From Pseudobdellovibrio exovorus JSS (GTDB lineage Bacteria; Bdellovibrionota; Bdellovibrionia; Bdellovibrionales; Bdellovibrionaceae): a stretch of 64,000 nucleotides of DNA. A program made the translations under genes and the position numbers. Of this stretch, positions 54,913-64,000 are shown one piece after another (the first letter of the stretch is position 1; each line of letters opens with the position of its first letter). A model generated the notes under the pieces. The model was not told where the DNA came from and ran no database searches. It worked only from the letters and a program-made list of their open reading frames with translations. The DNA is taken from contig NC_020813.1 in NCBI RefSeq assembly GCF_000348725.1, forward strand, positions 682,001 through 746,000, written 5' to 3'.

Positions 54913-56034
54913 ATGGCATTAAAAAAAGGGTTTCTAGTCTTAGAAAGTGGTGAGGTCTTTGAAGGCTCACGCCTATCAGAACAGTCGGCCTTTCCCGAAA
55001 AAGCCGGAGAAGTGGTTTTCAATACATCCCACTCTGGTTATGAAGAAATTGCGACCGACCCTTCTTACTTTTCACAGATAGTCGTTATGACGGCTCCCAT
55101 GCAAGGCAACTACGGAGTTGATAGACAGGTGTGGGAATCTCGTCAGCTTTGGATACAGGGTTTTATCTGTGTGCAAATACAAAATACAAAACGTGAAAAC
55201 TCATGGGTGCGCCTACTTGTGGATCACCAAGTCCCTGTGCTGACAGAAGTCGACACTCGCCGTTTAGTGCTGCACCTTCGTAGCGAAGGAACTCCATGGG
55301 GTGCTATTGTCGCAGCTTCGAATGTCGAAGAAGCTAAAAAGAAAGCGGCTGACCTGATTCAAAAACAAAAAGGTTTAGAAGCTGACTGGGTCCACCTTTG
55401 CTCACGCCAAGAAATAGAAGATCATCAAGGTAAAAATCCAACTGGTCCGCGTGTAGCTGTGATCGACTTAGGTGCGAAAGAGAATATCCTACGCGAGCTT
55501 TTAAGTCGCTGTTCGCAGGTTCGTGTATTCCCATCACGTGTGTCTCCAGAGACAATTCAAGAATGGAAACCAGATTCCATCATGTTAACTAATGGTCCTG
55601 GGGACCCAAGTGCGGTACAACAAGTGCCAGATACAATTCGCCACTTTTTGGGGAAACTTCCGATCTTTGGTATTTGTATGGGACATCAGGTTCTATCTCT
55701 GGCTTTGGGGGCGAAAACTTATAAGTTGAAGTTTGGTCATCGTGGAGCCAACCACCCTATACGGGATACATTGCTAAATAAAATCTATATGTCGAGTCAG
55801 AATCATGGTTATGCTGTTGAAGATTCAACTTTACCTACAGATATTGAAGTGACACATAGAAATTTGAATGATCAGACTGTCGCTGGATTTTATTCTAGAC
55901 GTTACAATTGCTTGGGCATTCAATACCACCCAGAAAGCCGCCCAGGTCCTCACGAAGCCAGTGAGCTATTTGATTATTTTATATTTGAAATGCACAAGAC
56001 AAACAAAACAGAAATGGTGAATCATGGACTATAA
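54913..56034 (+). CDS. carA: Carbamoyl-phosphate synthase small subunit
   Basis: 373 aa. N-terminal CPSase small-chain domain (VLESGEVFEGS, FNTSHSGYEEIATDPSYF) and a C-terminal glutamine amidotransferase with nucleophile FGICMGHQVLSLAL and QYHPESRPGPHE. Supplies ammonia to CarB. The ATG at 54913 has AAGGTGA upstream and the family N-terminus; a longer frame to 54886 would overlap pyrB and is unlikely. Its end overlaps an unknown gene by 11 nt. Confidence 0.96.
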   Translation: MALKKGFLVLESGEVFEGSRLSEQSAFPEKAGEVVFNTSHSGYEEIATDPSYFSQIVVMTAPMQGNYGVDRQVWESRQLWIQGFICVQIQNTKRENSWVRLLVDHQVPVLTEVDTRRLVLHLRSEGTPWGAIVAASNVEEAKKKAADLIQKQKGLEADWVHLCSRQEIEDHQGKNPTGPRVAVIDLGAKENILRELLSRCSQVRVFPSRVSPETIQEWKPDSIMLTNGPGDPSAVQQVPDTIRHFLGKLPIFGICMGHQVLSLALGAKTYKLKFGHRGANHPIRDTLLNKIYMSSQNHGYAVEDSTLPTDIEVTHRNLNDQTVAGFYSRRYNCLGIQYHPESRPGPHEASELFDYFIFEMHKTNKTEMVNHGL

Positions 56035-56680
56035 TACATTCAAGCTGAGTCTGCAAAAGTTGATCGAGTACTACACGAACCCCGAGTTTTCTGTAGAGCT
56101 TAACGAAGCAAAAAGAGAGTTTTTTGATAATACGGGAACTGTTGATGAAGAAAACCCAAATTATGATTTAAGAATGCACCAATTTTATGAGTGGTATTTT
56201 TTAACTCGAAATTTAAAGAGCTATATGAAGACACCATTGGCGGCAAGTGGACAGCATCGTGATTTAAGATTAAATGAACAAGACATCCAAGCTATTGATG
56301 TTCTACAGAACACGCACCAACACACATTGTTTGAGTACTTGAAATCTAAAAATGGCATCGTTTACGTACGTAATTTGATGACTAATAAAAAAATTGAAGT
56401 GCAGCAAGAAAAGATGGTCTTTGGTTTTGATAGCAAAGAGTTTTTTCAAGCTCGCATCGTGACTATTGAGGGAAAAAATTACTTCTTAGATAGTTTTTGT
56501 TTTCATCCTGAGTCATCTCAGAAATTCATCTTAAGCGAGATCAAGATTTTGCAAAAAAATCCAGACTTGAGCTTAGAGACATTTTTATTACGCCTTAATA
56601 AAATGCGTTACAAATACGAGCAGTATAAACACGTCACTCCTGAAGCTATCTACACAAACGACAATAAGTTAGGACTTTAA
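56024..56680 (+). CDS. Unknown protein encoded between carA and carB
   Basis: 218 aa, no signal peptide or TM segment, so probably cytoplasmic. Rich in Tyr, Phe, Asn and Lys; a helical N-terminal half and a beta-looking middle (NGIVYVRNLMTNKKIEV, FGFDSKEFFQARIVTIEGKNYFLD), then a helical C-terminus. No family recognised. It overlaps carA by 11 nt and its stop touches the carB start codon, so it is translated between the two subunits of one enzyme. Could be a regulator, assembly factor or unrelated passenger. Confidence 0.8.
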   Translation: MDYNTFKLSLQKLIEYYTNPEFSVELNEAKREFFDNTGTVDEENPNYDLRMHQFYEWYFLTRNLKSYMKTPLAASGQHRDLRLNEQDIQAIDVLQNTHQHTLFEYLKSKNGIVYVRNLMTNKKIEVQQEKMVFGFDSKEFFQARIVTIEGKNYFLDSFCFHPESSQKFILSEIKILQKNPDLSLETFLLRLNKMRYKYEQYKHVTPEAIYTNDNKLGL

Positions 56681-59600
56681 ATGCCGAAACTAAACGATGT
56701 AAAAAAGATATTAATCATTGGTAGCGGGCCGATTCAAATTGGACAGGCTTGTGAATTTGATTATTCAGGGACGCAGGCATGTAAGGCATTAATGAAAGAA
56801 GGGTTTGATGTTATCTTAGTTAACTCAAATCCTGCGACCATTATGACCGATCCAGAGATTGCGACCAAAACTTACATCGAACCATTGAAATTCGACTATC
56901 TAAAGAAAATCATCGAAGTAGAAAAACCAGATGCAGTTATTCCGACACTAGGCGGACAGACCGCATTGAATCTGTCTTTAGAGTTAGCACAAAAAGGTGT
57001 ATTAGAAGCTAACAATGTCAAAATGTTAGGGGCCACACCAGAGGTCATTGAAGCGGCAGAAGATCGTGAAAAGTTTCGTACGATCCTAGATGAGTTAGGA
57101 GCCCGTTACCCGCGAAGTGAAATGGTTAAAAATTTTGATCAGGGTCTTAAGGCGGCGGAGGTTTTAGGTTACCCACTTATTCTGCGTCCCAATTATACTT
57201 TGGGTGGTGGCGGTGGCGGCGTGGCTTATACGCCGGAAGAGTATCAATCGATGCTCGTGCAGGCTTTGCATGAAAGTCCAACATCTGAAGTTCTTGTAGA
57301 AGAAAGTATCTTGGGGTGGAAAGAGTTTGAACTCGAAGTGATGCGTGATGCTTCGGGTACATTTGTTGTTGTCTGCTCGATTGAAAACCTAGATCCATGT
57401 GGCGTACATACGGGCGACAGTATCACTGTAGCTCCACAGCAGACTTTGACGGACTGGGAATACCAAGAAATGCGTGACGAAGCCTGTAAAATTATCAACC
57501 GCGTAGGTGTACAGACGGGTGGGGCCAACGTTCAATTCGCAGTTCATCCAACAAGCCGCGAGCGCGTCGTGATCGAAATGAACCCACGAGTATCACGTTC
57601 ATCGGCTCTGGCAAGTAAAGCTACAGGATTTCCAATAGCAAAAATTGCAGCCATGTTAGCTGTGGGATATCATTTAGACGAAATTCAAAATGACATCACT
57701 AAAGTGACTCCGACATGCTACGAACCAGCGTTAGATTATGTTGTGACGAAAATTCCAAAATTTGCATTTGAAAAATTTCAAGGTTCAAAGGATTTATTAA
57801 CAACACAAATGAAGAGTGTTGGTGAAGTCATGGCTATCGGCAGAACTCTGCAAGAGTCTTTGATGAAAGCTCTTTGTGCATTAGAGATGTCTCCAGAAGG
57901 TATTCCTGATATTCACTTCAGTTTAGAAAAAATCTCGTATCCCAATAGCTTGCGTATTTGGCATATTTTCCAAGCGTTCCGACATGGATTGTCTATTGAC
58001 CAAATTCAAGAATTAACGAAAATTCATCCATGGTTTCTAGAGCAAATTTCAGGTTTAATTCAGCATGAATCTGAAATAAAAAAAGCTGATTTAGATGCCC
58101 CTACTTTGCGTAAAGCCAAACGATTAGGATTTAGCGATGCCCGCATTGCAAAGTTAAAAAATAAAAGTACAGATTTTATTCGTAAGCTCAGATTAGATTT
58201 AGGGGTAAGACCATCGTTTCTGCAAATTGATACCTGTGCCGGAGAATTCCTTTCTTCGACTCCGTATTACTACTCAACCTATTGGAGTCAGGCTGATATT
58301 CAAAAACCAGCAAAACCGATAGTTGCTGTTATTGGAAGTGGACCAAATAGAATTGGCCAAGGTATTGAGTTTGATTATAGTTGCGTACGTGGCGTGAAAG
58401 CTCTGCAAAAAGCAGGGTATTTAGTCGCTATGATTAATTCCAATCCTGAAACTGTGTCGACGGATTATGACACGTCGGACTTTTTATTTTTCGAACCATT
58501 AACGGCGGAATCTTTAAGCGAGATTTTTGACGTGATTAAGCCTGTGGGTTTTGTGTCACAACTCGGTGGTCAAACACCGATCAATCTGGCTTCTGAACTA
58601 CAGAAAAATGGCTACACTTTATTAGGTTCCTCTTTAGAGTCTTTAGATCAAGCTGAAGATCGTAAGCAGTTTGCTCGTATATGCCGTGAGCTCAACTTAA
58701 AGATCCCTCAATCAGCAATGGTAGGATCTTTAGAAGAGGCTTTAGAACAAGAAACTGTTGTTGGCTATCCGATGATATGCCGTCCAAGTTATGTCTTGGG
58801 TGGGCGTCGCATGGAAGTGATTGAAAATCGTCAAGAGCTGCAATCTTACTTTTTTCGTCATCAAGATTTTATCAGTCCTAATAGCCCATGTCTCATGGAC
58901 CAGTTTTTATCGGGTGCTTTAGAGGTAGATGTTGATTTAGTGCGCGGAGTAGATTGGATTCTTGTTGGTGGGGTGATTGAGCACATCGAAGCTGCAGGTA
59001 TTCACTCGGGTGACAGTATGGGTGTCGTGCCTCCACAGCGATTGAAACCGGAAACTTTATTAAAAATTGAAGAGATGAGTCAGGAACTAGCTCACAAGAT
59101 GGATATCTTGGGACACTTGAATTTACAGCTGGCGATTAAAAATGATGAGATTTTCGTATTAGAAGCAAATCCAAGAAGCTCACGTTCAGTTCCCTTTTTA
59201 GCCAAAGCGACAGGGATTCCTCTGATTGATTTAGGGATTCGTGCGCAAATGAAAGAGAGTATTTCTGCGGAAACCCTATCCCGATATAATTGGAAAAAAA
59301 TAGATAAAATTTGTGTTAAGGGCGTTGTCTTTCCTTTCAAAAAATTTGCAGACAGTGACTCTATCTTGGGACCTGAAATGAAATCCACAGGCGAGACGAT
59401 GGGACGAGCGGACGATTATCCTGAAGCGTTGGTGAAAGCTTTCGTTGCGAGCTCACTTAACTTGCCTTCACAAGGGGAAGTCTTCTTATCTTTACGTGAT
59501 AAAGATAAAGAGCCTATGTTACCACTATTGAAAAACCTTAAAAAAATGGGGTTTCAATTTTCAGCAACAAAAGGAACGGCAGAGTTTTTAAATCGTTTTG

Positions 59601-59857
59601 ATATCGAGTGCTTATCTTTAAATAAAGTGCATGAAGGCCGTCCGAACTGTGTTGATAGGATCAGATCAGGACAGGTGAGCTTTGTTGTGAATACCACTTC
59701 GAGTCGTGAATCTGTGGCTGCGAGTTACGACATCCGTCGAGCTTGTACCGACTATAGTATCCCATGTCTGACCGAGAGTGATGCGGCCGAGGCTTTTGGA
59801 TTAGCGCTGGAAAAATCTAGGGCTGGACGTATAGAGGTCTCTCCGTTATCATTGTAA
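56681..59857 (+). CDS. carB: Carbamoyl-phosphate synthase large subunit
   Basis: 1058 aa. Two homologous halves: [20 protein letters not shown] at the start and [20 protein letters not shown] at ~residue 550, each with an ATP-grasp domain ([26 protein letters not shown]), an oligomerisation linker and a C-terminal MGS-like allosteric domain (ATKGTAEFL). Makes carbamoyl phosphate for pyrimidines and arginine. An AGGA site lies in the end of the preceding gene. The downstream gene starts 2 nt later. Confidence 0.97.
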   Translation: MPKLNDVKKILIIGSGPIQIGQACEFDYSGTQACKALMKEGFDVILVNSNPATIMTDPEIATKTYIEPLKFDYLKKIIEVEKPDAVIPTLGGQTALNLSLELAQKGVLEANNVKMLGATPEVIEAAEDREKFRTILDELGARYPRSEMVKNFDQGLKAAEVLGYPLILRPNYTLGGGGGGVAYTPEEYQSMLVQALHESPTSEVLVEESILGWKEFELEVMRDASGTFVVVCSIENLDPCGVHTGDSITVAPQQTLTDWEYQEMRDEACKIINRVGVQTGGANVQFAVHPTSRERVVIEMNPRVSRSSALASKATGFPIAKIAAMLAVGYHLDEIQNDITKVTPTCYEPALDYVVTKIPKFAFEKFQGSKDLLTTQMKSVGEVMAIGRTLQESLMKALCALEMSPEGIPDIHFSLEKISYPNSLRIWHIFQAFRHGLSIDQIQELTKIHPWFLEQISGLIQHESEIKKADLDAPTLRKAKRLGFSDARIAKLKNKSTDFIRKLRLDLGVRPSFLQIDTCAGEFLSSTPYYYSTYWSQADIQKPAKPIVAVIGSGPNRIGQGIEFDYSCVRGVKALQKAGYLVAMINSNPETVSTDYDTSDFLFFEPLTAESLSEIFDVIKPVGFVSQLGGQTPINLASELQKNGYTLLGSSLESLDQAEDRKQFARICRELNLKIPQSAMVGSLEEALEQETVVGYPMICRPSYVLGGRRMEVIENRQELQSYFFRHQDFISPNSPCLMDQFLSGALEVDVDLVRGVDWILVGGVIEHIEAAGIHSGDSMGVVPPQRLKPETLLKIEEMSQELAHKMDILGHLNLQLAIKNDEIFVLEANPRSSRSVPFLAKATGIPLIDLGIRAQMKESISAETLSRYNWKKIDKICVKGVVFPFKKFADSDSILGPEMKSTGETMGRADDYPEALVKAFVASSLNLPSQGEVFLSLRDKDKEPMLPLLKNLKKMGFQFSATKGTAEFLNRFDIECLSLNKVHEGRPNCVDRIRSGQVSFVVNTTSSRESVAASYDIRRACTDYSIPCLTESDAAEAFGLALEKSRAGRIEVSPLSL

Positions 59858-59859
59858 GC

Positions 59860-60720
59860 ATGGTAAAAACGGCGTTTTTAAGTGTCCTATTTTTTTCATG
59901 TTTGCTATTTGCGAGTACAGAAAAAATTTCTATTGGAATACTGTCTGGTGGTAACCCGCAGGCAGTAGAAAAAGAGTCGTTGTTATTAGCTCAGAAGCTA
60001 CAAAACAAATTGGGTAGCCCCATTCAAGTTTACATTCCTAAAAGCCCTGAAGCGATGGTGAGCGCCATTAAAAGTAAAAAAGTGGATTTAGCTATTCTTC
60101 CATCGGCAGTTTATGTAGCGGCGGATCGTGAAGCCTCAGTTAAGGTTTTGCTGAAAAAAACATGGAATAATGGTCCATTTTATTATGCAACCTTTCTGAC
60201 TCTGGCGAATTCTAAAGTGAAGTCACTCAAAGACCTAAAAGGTAAAAAAGTCGCATTTGTTGATGAAAATTCATCGTCTGGTTATCTTTATCCTCGCCAA
60301 GAGCTAGAGTCGCAAAAAATTAATTTAAAAGAGGTCAACACTGTCTTTTCGGGTAATCATGCGGCTTCCATTGAAATGTTAGAAGCAGGTAAGGTAGATG
60401 CTGTCGCCGTTTTTGCCGATGACGAAAAGGCCAAGGTCAGCGCTTGGAGCCGTTTTGCTAAAAACAAAGGTAAAAAAATACGAGTTTTGTGGGTTAGTGA
60501 ACCAATCCCTAATGATCCGATTATAGTGCGTCAGGACTACTACGATAAGAACGCCAAGATCGTTCATGAAATCATGTATAATTTGATCGAAACACAACAT
60601 GAGAGTAGCTCTGATTTGGTTGAGGTTTTAGGAATGTCGGCTCTTATGCCGGCAACATCTAGACAGTATGATTCTGTACGTGAAGTGTTTAAAGCTTTTA
60701 GAAAAGGGTCAGAGTTATGA
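59860..60720 (+). CDS. PhnD-like periplasmic binding protein, in pilG position
   Basis: 286 aa. Signal peptide (to LLFAS) and a phosphate/phosphonate-type substrate-binding domain: SIGILSGGNPQA, VDLAILPSAVYVAA, LKDLKGKKVAFVDENSSSGY, AGKVDAVAVF, PNDPIIVRQDYY. This fold usually feeds ABC importers, but the next two genes encode an ABC-2 (exporter-type) pair. In Myxococcus the gene ahead of pilH-pilI is pilG, so this may be its counterpart by position. No separate ribosome site; coupled to carB. Confidence 0.82.
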   Translation: MVKTAFLSVLFFSCLLFASTEKISIGILSGGNPQAVEKESLLLAQKLQNKLGSPIQVYIPKSPEAMVSAIKSKKVDLAILPSAVYVAADREASVKVLLKKTWNNGPFYYATFLTLANSKVKSLKDLKGKKVAFVDENSSSGYLYPRQELESQKINLKEVNTVFSGNHAASIEMLEAGKVDAVAVFADDEKAKVSAWSRFAKNKGKKIRVLWVSEPIPNDPIIVRQDYYDKNAKIVHEIMYNLIETQHESSSDLVEVLGMSALMPATSRQYDSVREVFKAFRKGSEL

Positions 60721-61463
60721 CTATTCTAGAAGTTAGAAAACTGAACAAAAAATTCCGCACGGATTTTTATAAACGTCCGACTCAAGCTCTGAAAGATGTC
60801 TCTTTTAGTATTGAACGTGGTCGATTTGTAGGATTTATCGGACCCAATGGAGCCGGAAAATCAACGACGATTAAGTGTTTGCTCGAGCTTATTTTTGCAG
60901 ACTCGGGTGAGGTATTATTTTTTGGTGAAAAGTTTAACTTACGCCATAAAGCTAAAATTGGTTTTTTACCTGAGCGTCCTTTCTTTCAAGAGTTTCTTAC
61001 TGGGCAGGAGTTTCTGAAGCTTCACTGGGACCTAGCGCAGATGCCGCGTAAAGATTTCCCTAAGCGTGTTGAAGAAGTTCTTCAACTGGTGAAATTGGCC
61101 CATGCTAAAGATAAGAAATTAAAAGAGTATTCTAAGGGAATGCTACAGAGAATTGGAATTGCGCAGGCTCTGATCTGTGCACCAGAGTTTCTCATTTTAG
61201 ATGAACCGATGTCGGGTCTTGATCCAGACGGACGAATTCTTATCAAACAAATTTTAAGAGCTTTAAAAGAACAGAAAACCACAGTGTTGATGAGTACACA
61301 CTTACTGGAAGACGTAGAAGAGTTTTGCGATGATTTACTTGTGATTCACAGCGGAGTCTTAGAGTATTCGGGTGAAGTGAAAGGGTTACAGAAAAATTAC
61401 GAGAGTCTTGAAGAAGCCTATCGCCATTTTAAGATCGCCTTAACAGAGAACTTAAACGCATGA
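60717..61463 (+). CDS. pilH: ABC transporter ATPase, PilH-like
   Basis: 248 aa, NatA/CcmA-type ATPase. Walker A GPNGAGKSTTIK, Q-loop FLPERPFFQ, signature YSKGMLQRIGIAQAL, Walker B FLILDEPMSGLDPDG, H-loop MSTHLLEDVEE. ATGA overlaps on both sides tie it to the binding protein and the permease. Adjacent pilD and pilM genes and the order G-H-I-D-M known from Myxococcus support PilH, needed there for type IV pilus assembly. Function in pilus assembly is inference. Confidence 0.85.
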   Translation: MTILEVRKLNKKFRTDFYKRPTQALKDVSFSIERGRFVGFIGPNGAGKSTTIKCLLELIFADSGEVLFFGEKFNLRHKAKIGFLPERPFFQEFLTGQEFLKLHWDLAQMPRKDFPKRVEEVLQLVKLAHAKDKKLKEYSKGMLQRIGIAQALICAPEFLILDEPMSGLDPDGRILIKQILRALKEQKTTVLMSTHLLEDVEEFCDDLLVIHSGVLEYSGEVKGLQKNYESLEEAYRHFKIALTENLNA

Positions 61464-62233
61464 AACAAATTTTAACTATTCCTATCCTAGCTGTATTGAA
61501 TATCCGCGAGTGGGTGCGCTTAAAGTTTTTTTACATTATCGTGTTTTTCGGTATTTTATTTATAGCCTTCAGTCATATCTTGAGCGCTTTAACGTTCTCT
61601 GTACAAGAAAGACTCTTGTACGATTTCGGTCTTGCTGGTTTAGAGATTGGGGTACTTGTTATTTCAAGTTTGATTGGATCGCATTCGATTCAACGCGAGA
61701 TTGATCGTAAAACACTGTTTGTTATTTTAGCTCGTCCTATTCCACGCAGTCATGTGGTCATCGGGGCATGGTTGTCTACTTTGGGGTTATGTCTTCTTTT
61801 TTCATTTGGGTTTTTATTGAGTTTTACTCTATCGGCTGAAGTTTCCGGTCGTTATTATCAAGGATTGTTAGTCGCAGCTGTTTCTACCAGTTTAAAAGCC
61901 GCGATCATTTCTAGTTTTGCGATTGCCTTCAGTTTGATTGTGCGCCCAATTTTAGCATTGGGAGCCACAGTCAGTTATTGGTTATTGTGTTACTCAATGC
62001 CTGATGTTCGATTTTTCGTTTCTAAAATGGAAGATGCCGCTTTAATGAAAGTGGTGGATGTCATTGATTTATTACTTCCTAAATTTTACCTTTTCAATTG
62101 GAAGTCCTATTACTACGTTACGAATATTCCAGCGGGCCAAGATATTTTGTGGGCGGTCGTTCACAGTATGGCTTGGGCTTTAACGTGGCTTGTTGTGGGT
62201 ATTTTATTTTTCCGAAGGAAAGAAATTGTTTAA
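61460..62233 (+). CDS. pilI: ABC-2 type permease, PilI-like
   Basis: 257 aa with about six TM helices (IIVFFGILFIAFSHILSAL, IGVLVISSLIGSH, LGLCLLFSFGFLLSFTL, and others) and the ABC-2 signature region REIDRKTLFVILARPIPR. Partner of the preceding ATPase. In Myxococcus PilI occupies this place. Its last bases overlap the pilD start. Confidence 0.84.
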   Translation: MKQILTIPILAVLNIREWVRLKFFYIIVFFGILFIAFSHILSALTFSVQERLLYDFGLAGLEIGVLVISSLIGSHSIQREIDRKTLFVILARPIPRSHVVIGAWLSTLGLCLLFSFGFLLSFTLSAEVSGRYYQGLLVAAVSTSLKAAIISSFAIAFSLIVRPILALGATVSYWLLCYSMPDVRFFVSKMEDAALMKVVDVIDLLLPKFYLFNWKSYYYVTNIPAGQDILWAVVHSMAWALTWLVVGILFFRRKEIV

Positions 62234-63011
62234 TTTTGATTGGTTAACCGCTTCAATAGGTTTTTTATTTGGTGCGTGTCTTGGTAGTTTTGCAAACGTC
62301 ATCATTTATCGCTGGCCGCAGGGATTATCCCTTTTAGGTCGTAGTTACTGCTATAATTGTAAAAACACAGTGGCGTGGTATCACAATATACCTATTTTTT
62401 CTTATTTCTGGCTGAGAGGCCGCTGCGCTCGCTGTAAAGCTCCATTTTCTATCCGTTACCCTCTGGTTGAGTTTCTTATGGGAGCCTTATTCTTTGCTGT
62501 GATTGCTTATTACGGCGTAAGCTGGCTGACCCTTGAATATCTTGTTTTGGTTTTTGGTTTAGTGACCGCCAGCTTTATTGATTTAGATCACATGATTTTA
62601 CCGGACGAGATCACCTTAGGGGGATTAGCTCTGGCTTTAATCGGTGCCGCTCTTAACCCTGAACGGGAATTTTTAGATGCCCTCTGGGGTTGCCTTTTCG
62701 GAGGCGGAATTCTGTGGTTGGTGGCCTATGTGTACTATGCTTTCACAGGGCGTGAAGGTTTAGGTGGCGGGGATATTAAGCTTCTCGCATGGTTGGGCGC
62801 TCTTTTGGGGTGGAAGGCGATTCCTTTTATTATCTTAAGTTCTTCAATTGTCGGTTCGGTGGTGGGGCTTCTGGCTTCGCGAAAAACGGAAGATGGTCTT
62901 AGAACCATGATTCCATTCGGGCCTTTCTTAGCTATGGGCGCTCTTTTGTACATTCTCGGACTAAGGTCCGTAGGTGTTTGGTATGTACAGCTCTTTTTCC
63001 CCGATATCTAG
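62226..63011 (+). CDS. pilD: Prepilin peptidase / N-methyltransferase PilD
   Basis: 261 aa. N-terminal GACLGSFANVIIYRWP, zinc-type cysteine quartet (CYNC near residue 40 and CARC near residue 65), then the aspartic peptidase core with catalytic Asp in SFIDLDHMILPDE and GLGGGDIKLLAW. Cleaves and methylates type IV prepilins. TTG start at 62226 chosen for AAGGAAAG upstream; the frame extends to 62190 without a ribosome site. Confidence 0.95.
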   Translation: MFNFDWLTASIGFLFGACLGSFANVIIYRWPQGLSLLGRSYCYNCKNTVAWYHNIPIFSYFWLRGRCARCKAPFSIRYPLVEFLMGALFFAVIAYYGVSWLTLEYLVLVFGLVTASFIDLDHMILPDEITLGGLALALIGAALNPEREFLDALWGCLFGGGILWLVAYVYYAFTGREGLGGGDIKLLAWLGALLGWKAIPFIILSSSIVGSVVGLLASRKTEDGLRTMIPFGPFLAMGALLYILGLRSVGVWYVQLFFPDI

Positions 63012-63063
63012 CAGGGATCTAATTTTTAGCTAGACCTATGCTAGACCAAGATACCCACAATCT

Positions 63064-63092
63064 TTGACAGACCTAAGGCTGAGGTCAATAAT
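63064..63092 (+). promoter_or_regulatory. Sigma-70-type promoter for pilM with dyad in its spacer
   Basis: A perfect -35 TTGACA (63064-63069), exactly 17 nt, then AATAAT (63087-63092, 5/6 match). The spacer itself is GACCT-N7-AGGTC (63070-63086), a perfect 5-bp-armed dyad filling the whole spacer, so a repressor could sit there. Related AGACC sequences lie at 63032 and 63043. Confidence 0.65.
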
Positions 63093-63115
63093 TAGATTGG
63101 GAGTATACTCGCAGC

Positions 63116-64000
63116 ATGTTTTTTACATCCAAGAAGATTATTGGAATCGATATCGGTTCCAGCTCTATTAAATTAGCCGAAGTGAGCCAAAACTCAAAGG
63201 GCGTCGTATTAGAGAACTTTGCTGTTATCCCATCCCCTCAACAAGCCATTAATAATGGTGAAATTACAGATACAATCCTTGTGGCGGAAAGCATCAGAAC
63301 AGCCTTTAAAGAACATGGATTTAAGAATAAGAGTGCCTCTGTGGGCTTGTCGGGAACAGCTGTTATTATCAAAAAAATTAGTATTCCCAAAGTCGATCCT
63401 AAAAAACTGCGCGAGCAAATTCGCTATGAGGCTTCTCAGTACCTGCCGTTTGATGTCAGTCAGGTAACGATTGAGCATCATGTGCTGTCTTTTACAAGTC
63501 AGCCGGACAATATGGATATCTTAGTTATTGCGGCTCAGAATGAATTTATTTTGAACTACTTAAGCTCAGTAAATCAGGCTGGTCTGAAATGTGGGATATT
63601 AGATGTAAATAGCTTGGCTTTAGCCAATGTATTCGAACTGAATTATGGACGCATGAATGAACCGATTGCGCTATTTAACTTCGGCTCCAATATCACTAAT
63701 TTTCTAGTGCTTTTACAGGGCGAAGTGATCTTTTCGCGTGATATTCCGGTAGGTGGATTCCACTTTACGAATGAGATCAGTAAAAATATGGGTGTTACCT
63801 TTGATGAGGCTGAAACCCTAAAAATTTCTCAAAGTGCTCAGCAAGAAGTTCCTGAAGAGACGCGAACTTTTATGAATATGGCTCTGGACTATGTCACAGA
63901 GGAAATTCGCAACAGTATTGATTTCTACACGGCTACGGCGCAAGGGCACATCATCAATAAAGCGTATTTTACAGGTGGAGCGAGTTTAACAGCAGGATTG
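63116..64000 (+). CDS. pilM: Type IV pilus assembly ATPase-like protein PilM (3' end outside window)
   Basis: The first 295 codons are present and the frame stays open to the window end. Actin/FtsA-like fold: GIDIGSSSIKLAEVSQ (phosphate 1), the PilM segment YEASQYLPFDVSQVTIEHH, ILDVNSLALANVFELNYG, FNFGSNITNFLVL (phosphate 2), VGGFHFTNEIS and AYFTGGASL. Forms the cytoplasmic ring that binds PilN and recruits the pilus motor. Own promoter upstream. pilN-O-P-Q would be expected next. Confidence 0.94.
   Translation, partial: MFFTSKKIIGIDIGSSSIKLAEVSQNSKGVVLENFAVIPSPQQAINNGEITDTILVAESIRTAFKEHGFKNKSASVGLSGTAVIIKKISIPKVDPKKLREQIRYEASQYLPFDVSQVTIEHHVLSFTSQPDNMDILVIAAQNEFILNYLSSVNQAGLKCGILDVNSLALANVFELNYGRMNEPIALFNFGSNITNFLVLLQGEVIFSRDIPVGGFHFTNEISKNMGVTFDEAETLKISQSAQQEVPEETRTFMNMALDYVTEEIRNSIDFYTATAQGHIINKAYFTGGASLTAGL

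Noticed and set aside
1-64000. Mobile elements, CRISPR arrays, tRNA or rRNA genes
   Set aside because: No transposase or integrase, no regularly spaced repeats, and no cloverleaf-forming sequence or rRNA-like sequence was seen in any intergenic gap.

Overview
The window looks like chromosome of a predatory or gliding member of the Bdellovibrio group (Bdellovibrionota, formerly Deltaproteobacteria). This is inferred from gene content and order, not from a database match. The pointers are a Myxococcus-type Agl/Glt envelope machine, a pilG/H/I-D-M type IV pilus arrangement, many small secreted proteins and lipoproteins, an orphan FliL paralogue, three tandem type I signal peptidases and an FHA-sigma54 activator. 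Gene density is high, no gap between genes exceeds about 300 bases, and I see no tRNA, rRNA, CRISPR array, transposase or prophage gene.

Layout. 1-6000: end of a PAS histidine kinase, then (minus strand) a lipoate block lipA - 2-oxoacid dehydrogenase E2 - lpdA - lipB. 6100-12100: a secreted protein, argS, then a two-component system facing a small Pro/Gly-rich secreted protein, and sfsA. 12200-18220: a DsbA-like lipoprotein, another lipoprotein, a three-gene set (92-aa protein, cupredoxin-like protein, CpaF ATPase), a coiled-coil protein and eno. 18300-28170: an OmpA-family protein with a duplicated domain, a VWA-like lipoprotein, an FtsB-like protein, polA, a lipoprotein, a FliL paralogue and an FHA-sigma54 activator. 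28300-32260: engB-kdsB-pyrG-kdsD.

32425-47883 reads as one co-directional run with gaps of 0-40 nt or overlaps: kdsC, two outer-membrane beta-barrels, three TPR proteins, a small secreted protein, an FHA/TM/TonB-like protein, a TolQ/ExbB protein, two TolR/ExbD proteins, a fused LptC-LptA-like protein, lptB, rpoN and apt. It joins Kdo synthesis, a trans-envelope proton-driven machine resembling the Myxococcus Glt/Agl gliding apparatus, LPS transport and sigma-54. This is the most interesting system in the window.

48000-64000: hpf, metK, lepA, three signal peptidase I paralogues, then pyrB-carA-(unknown gene)-carB running into a PhnD-like binding protein, an ABC ATPase and permease in the order of Myxococcus pilG-pilH-pilI, pilD, and a pilM gene cut by the window end. 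A candidate pilM promoter has a perfect dyad filling its 17-bp spacer.

Protein functions come from motifs and gene order read by eye; no search was run. Start codons were re-chosen where a Shine-Dalgarno sequence or the usual family N-terminus argued for a different one.
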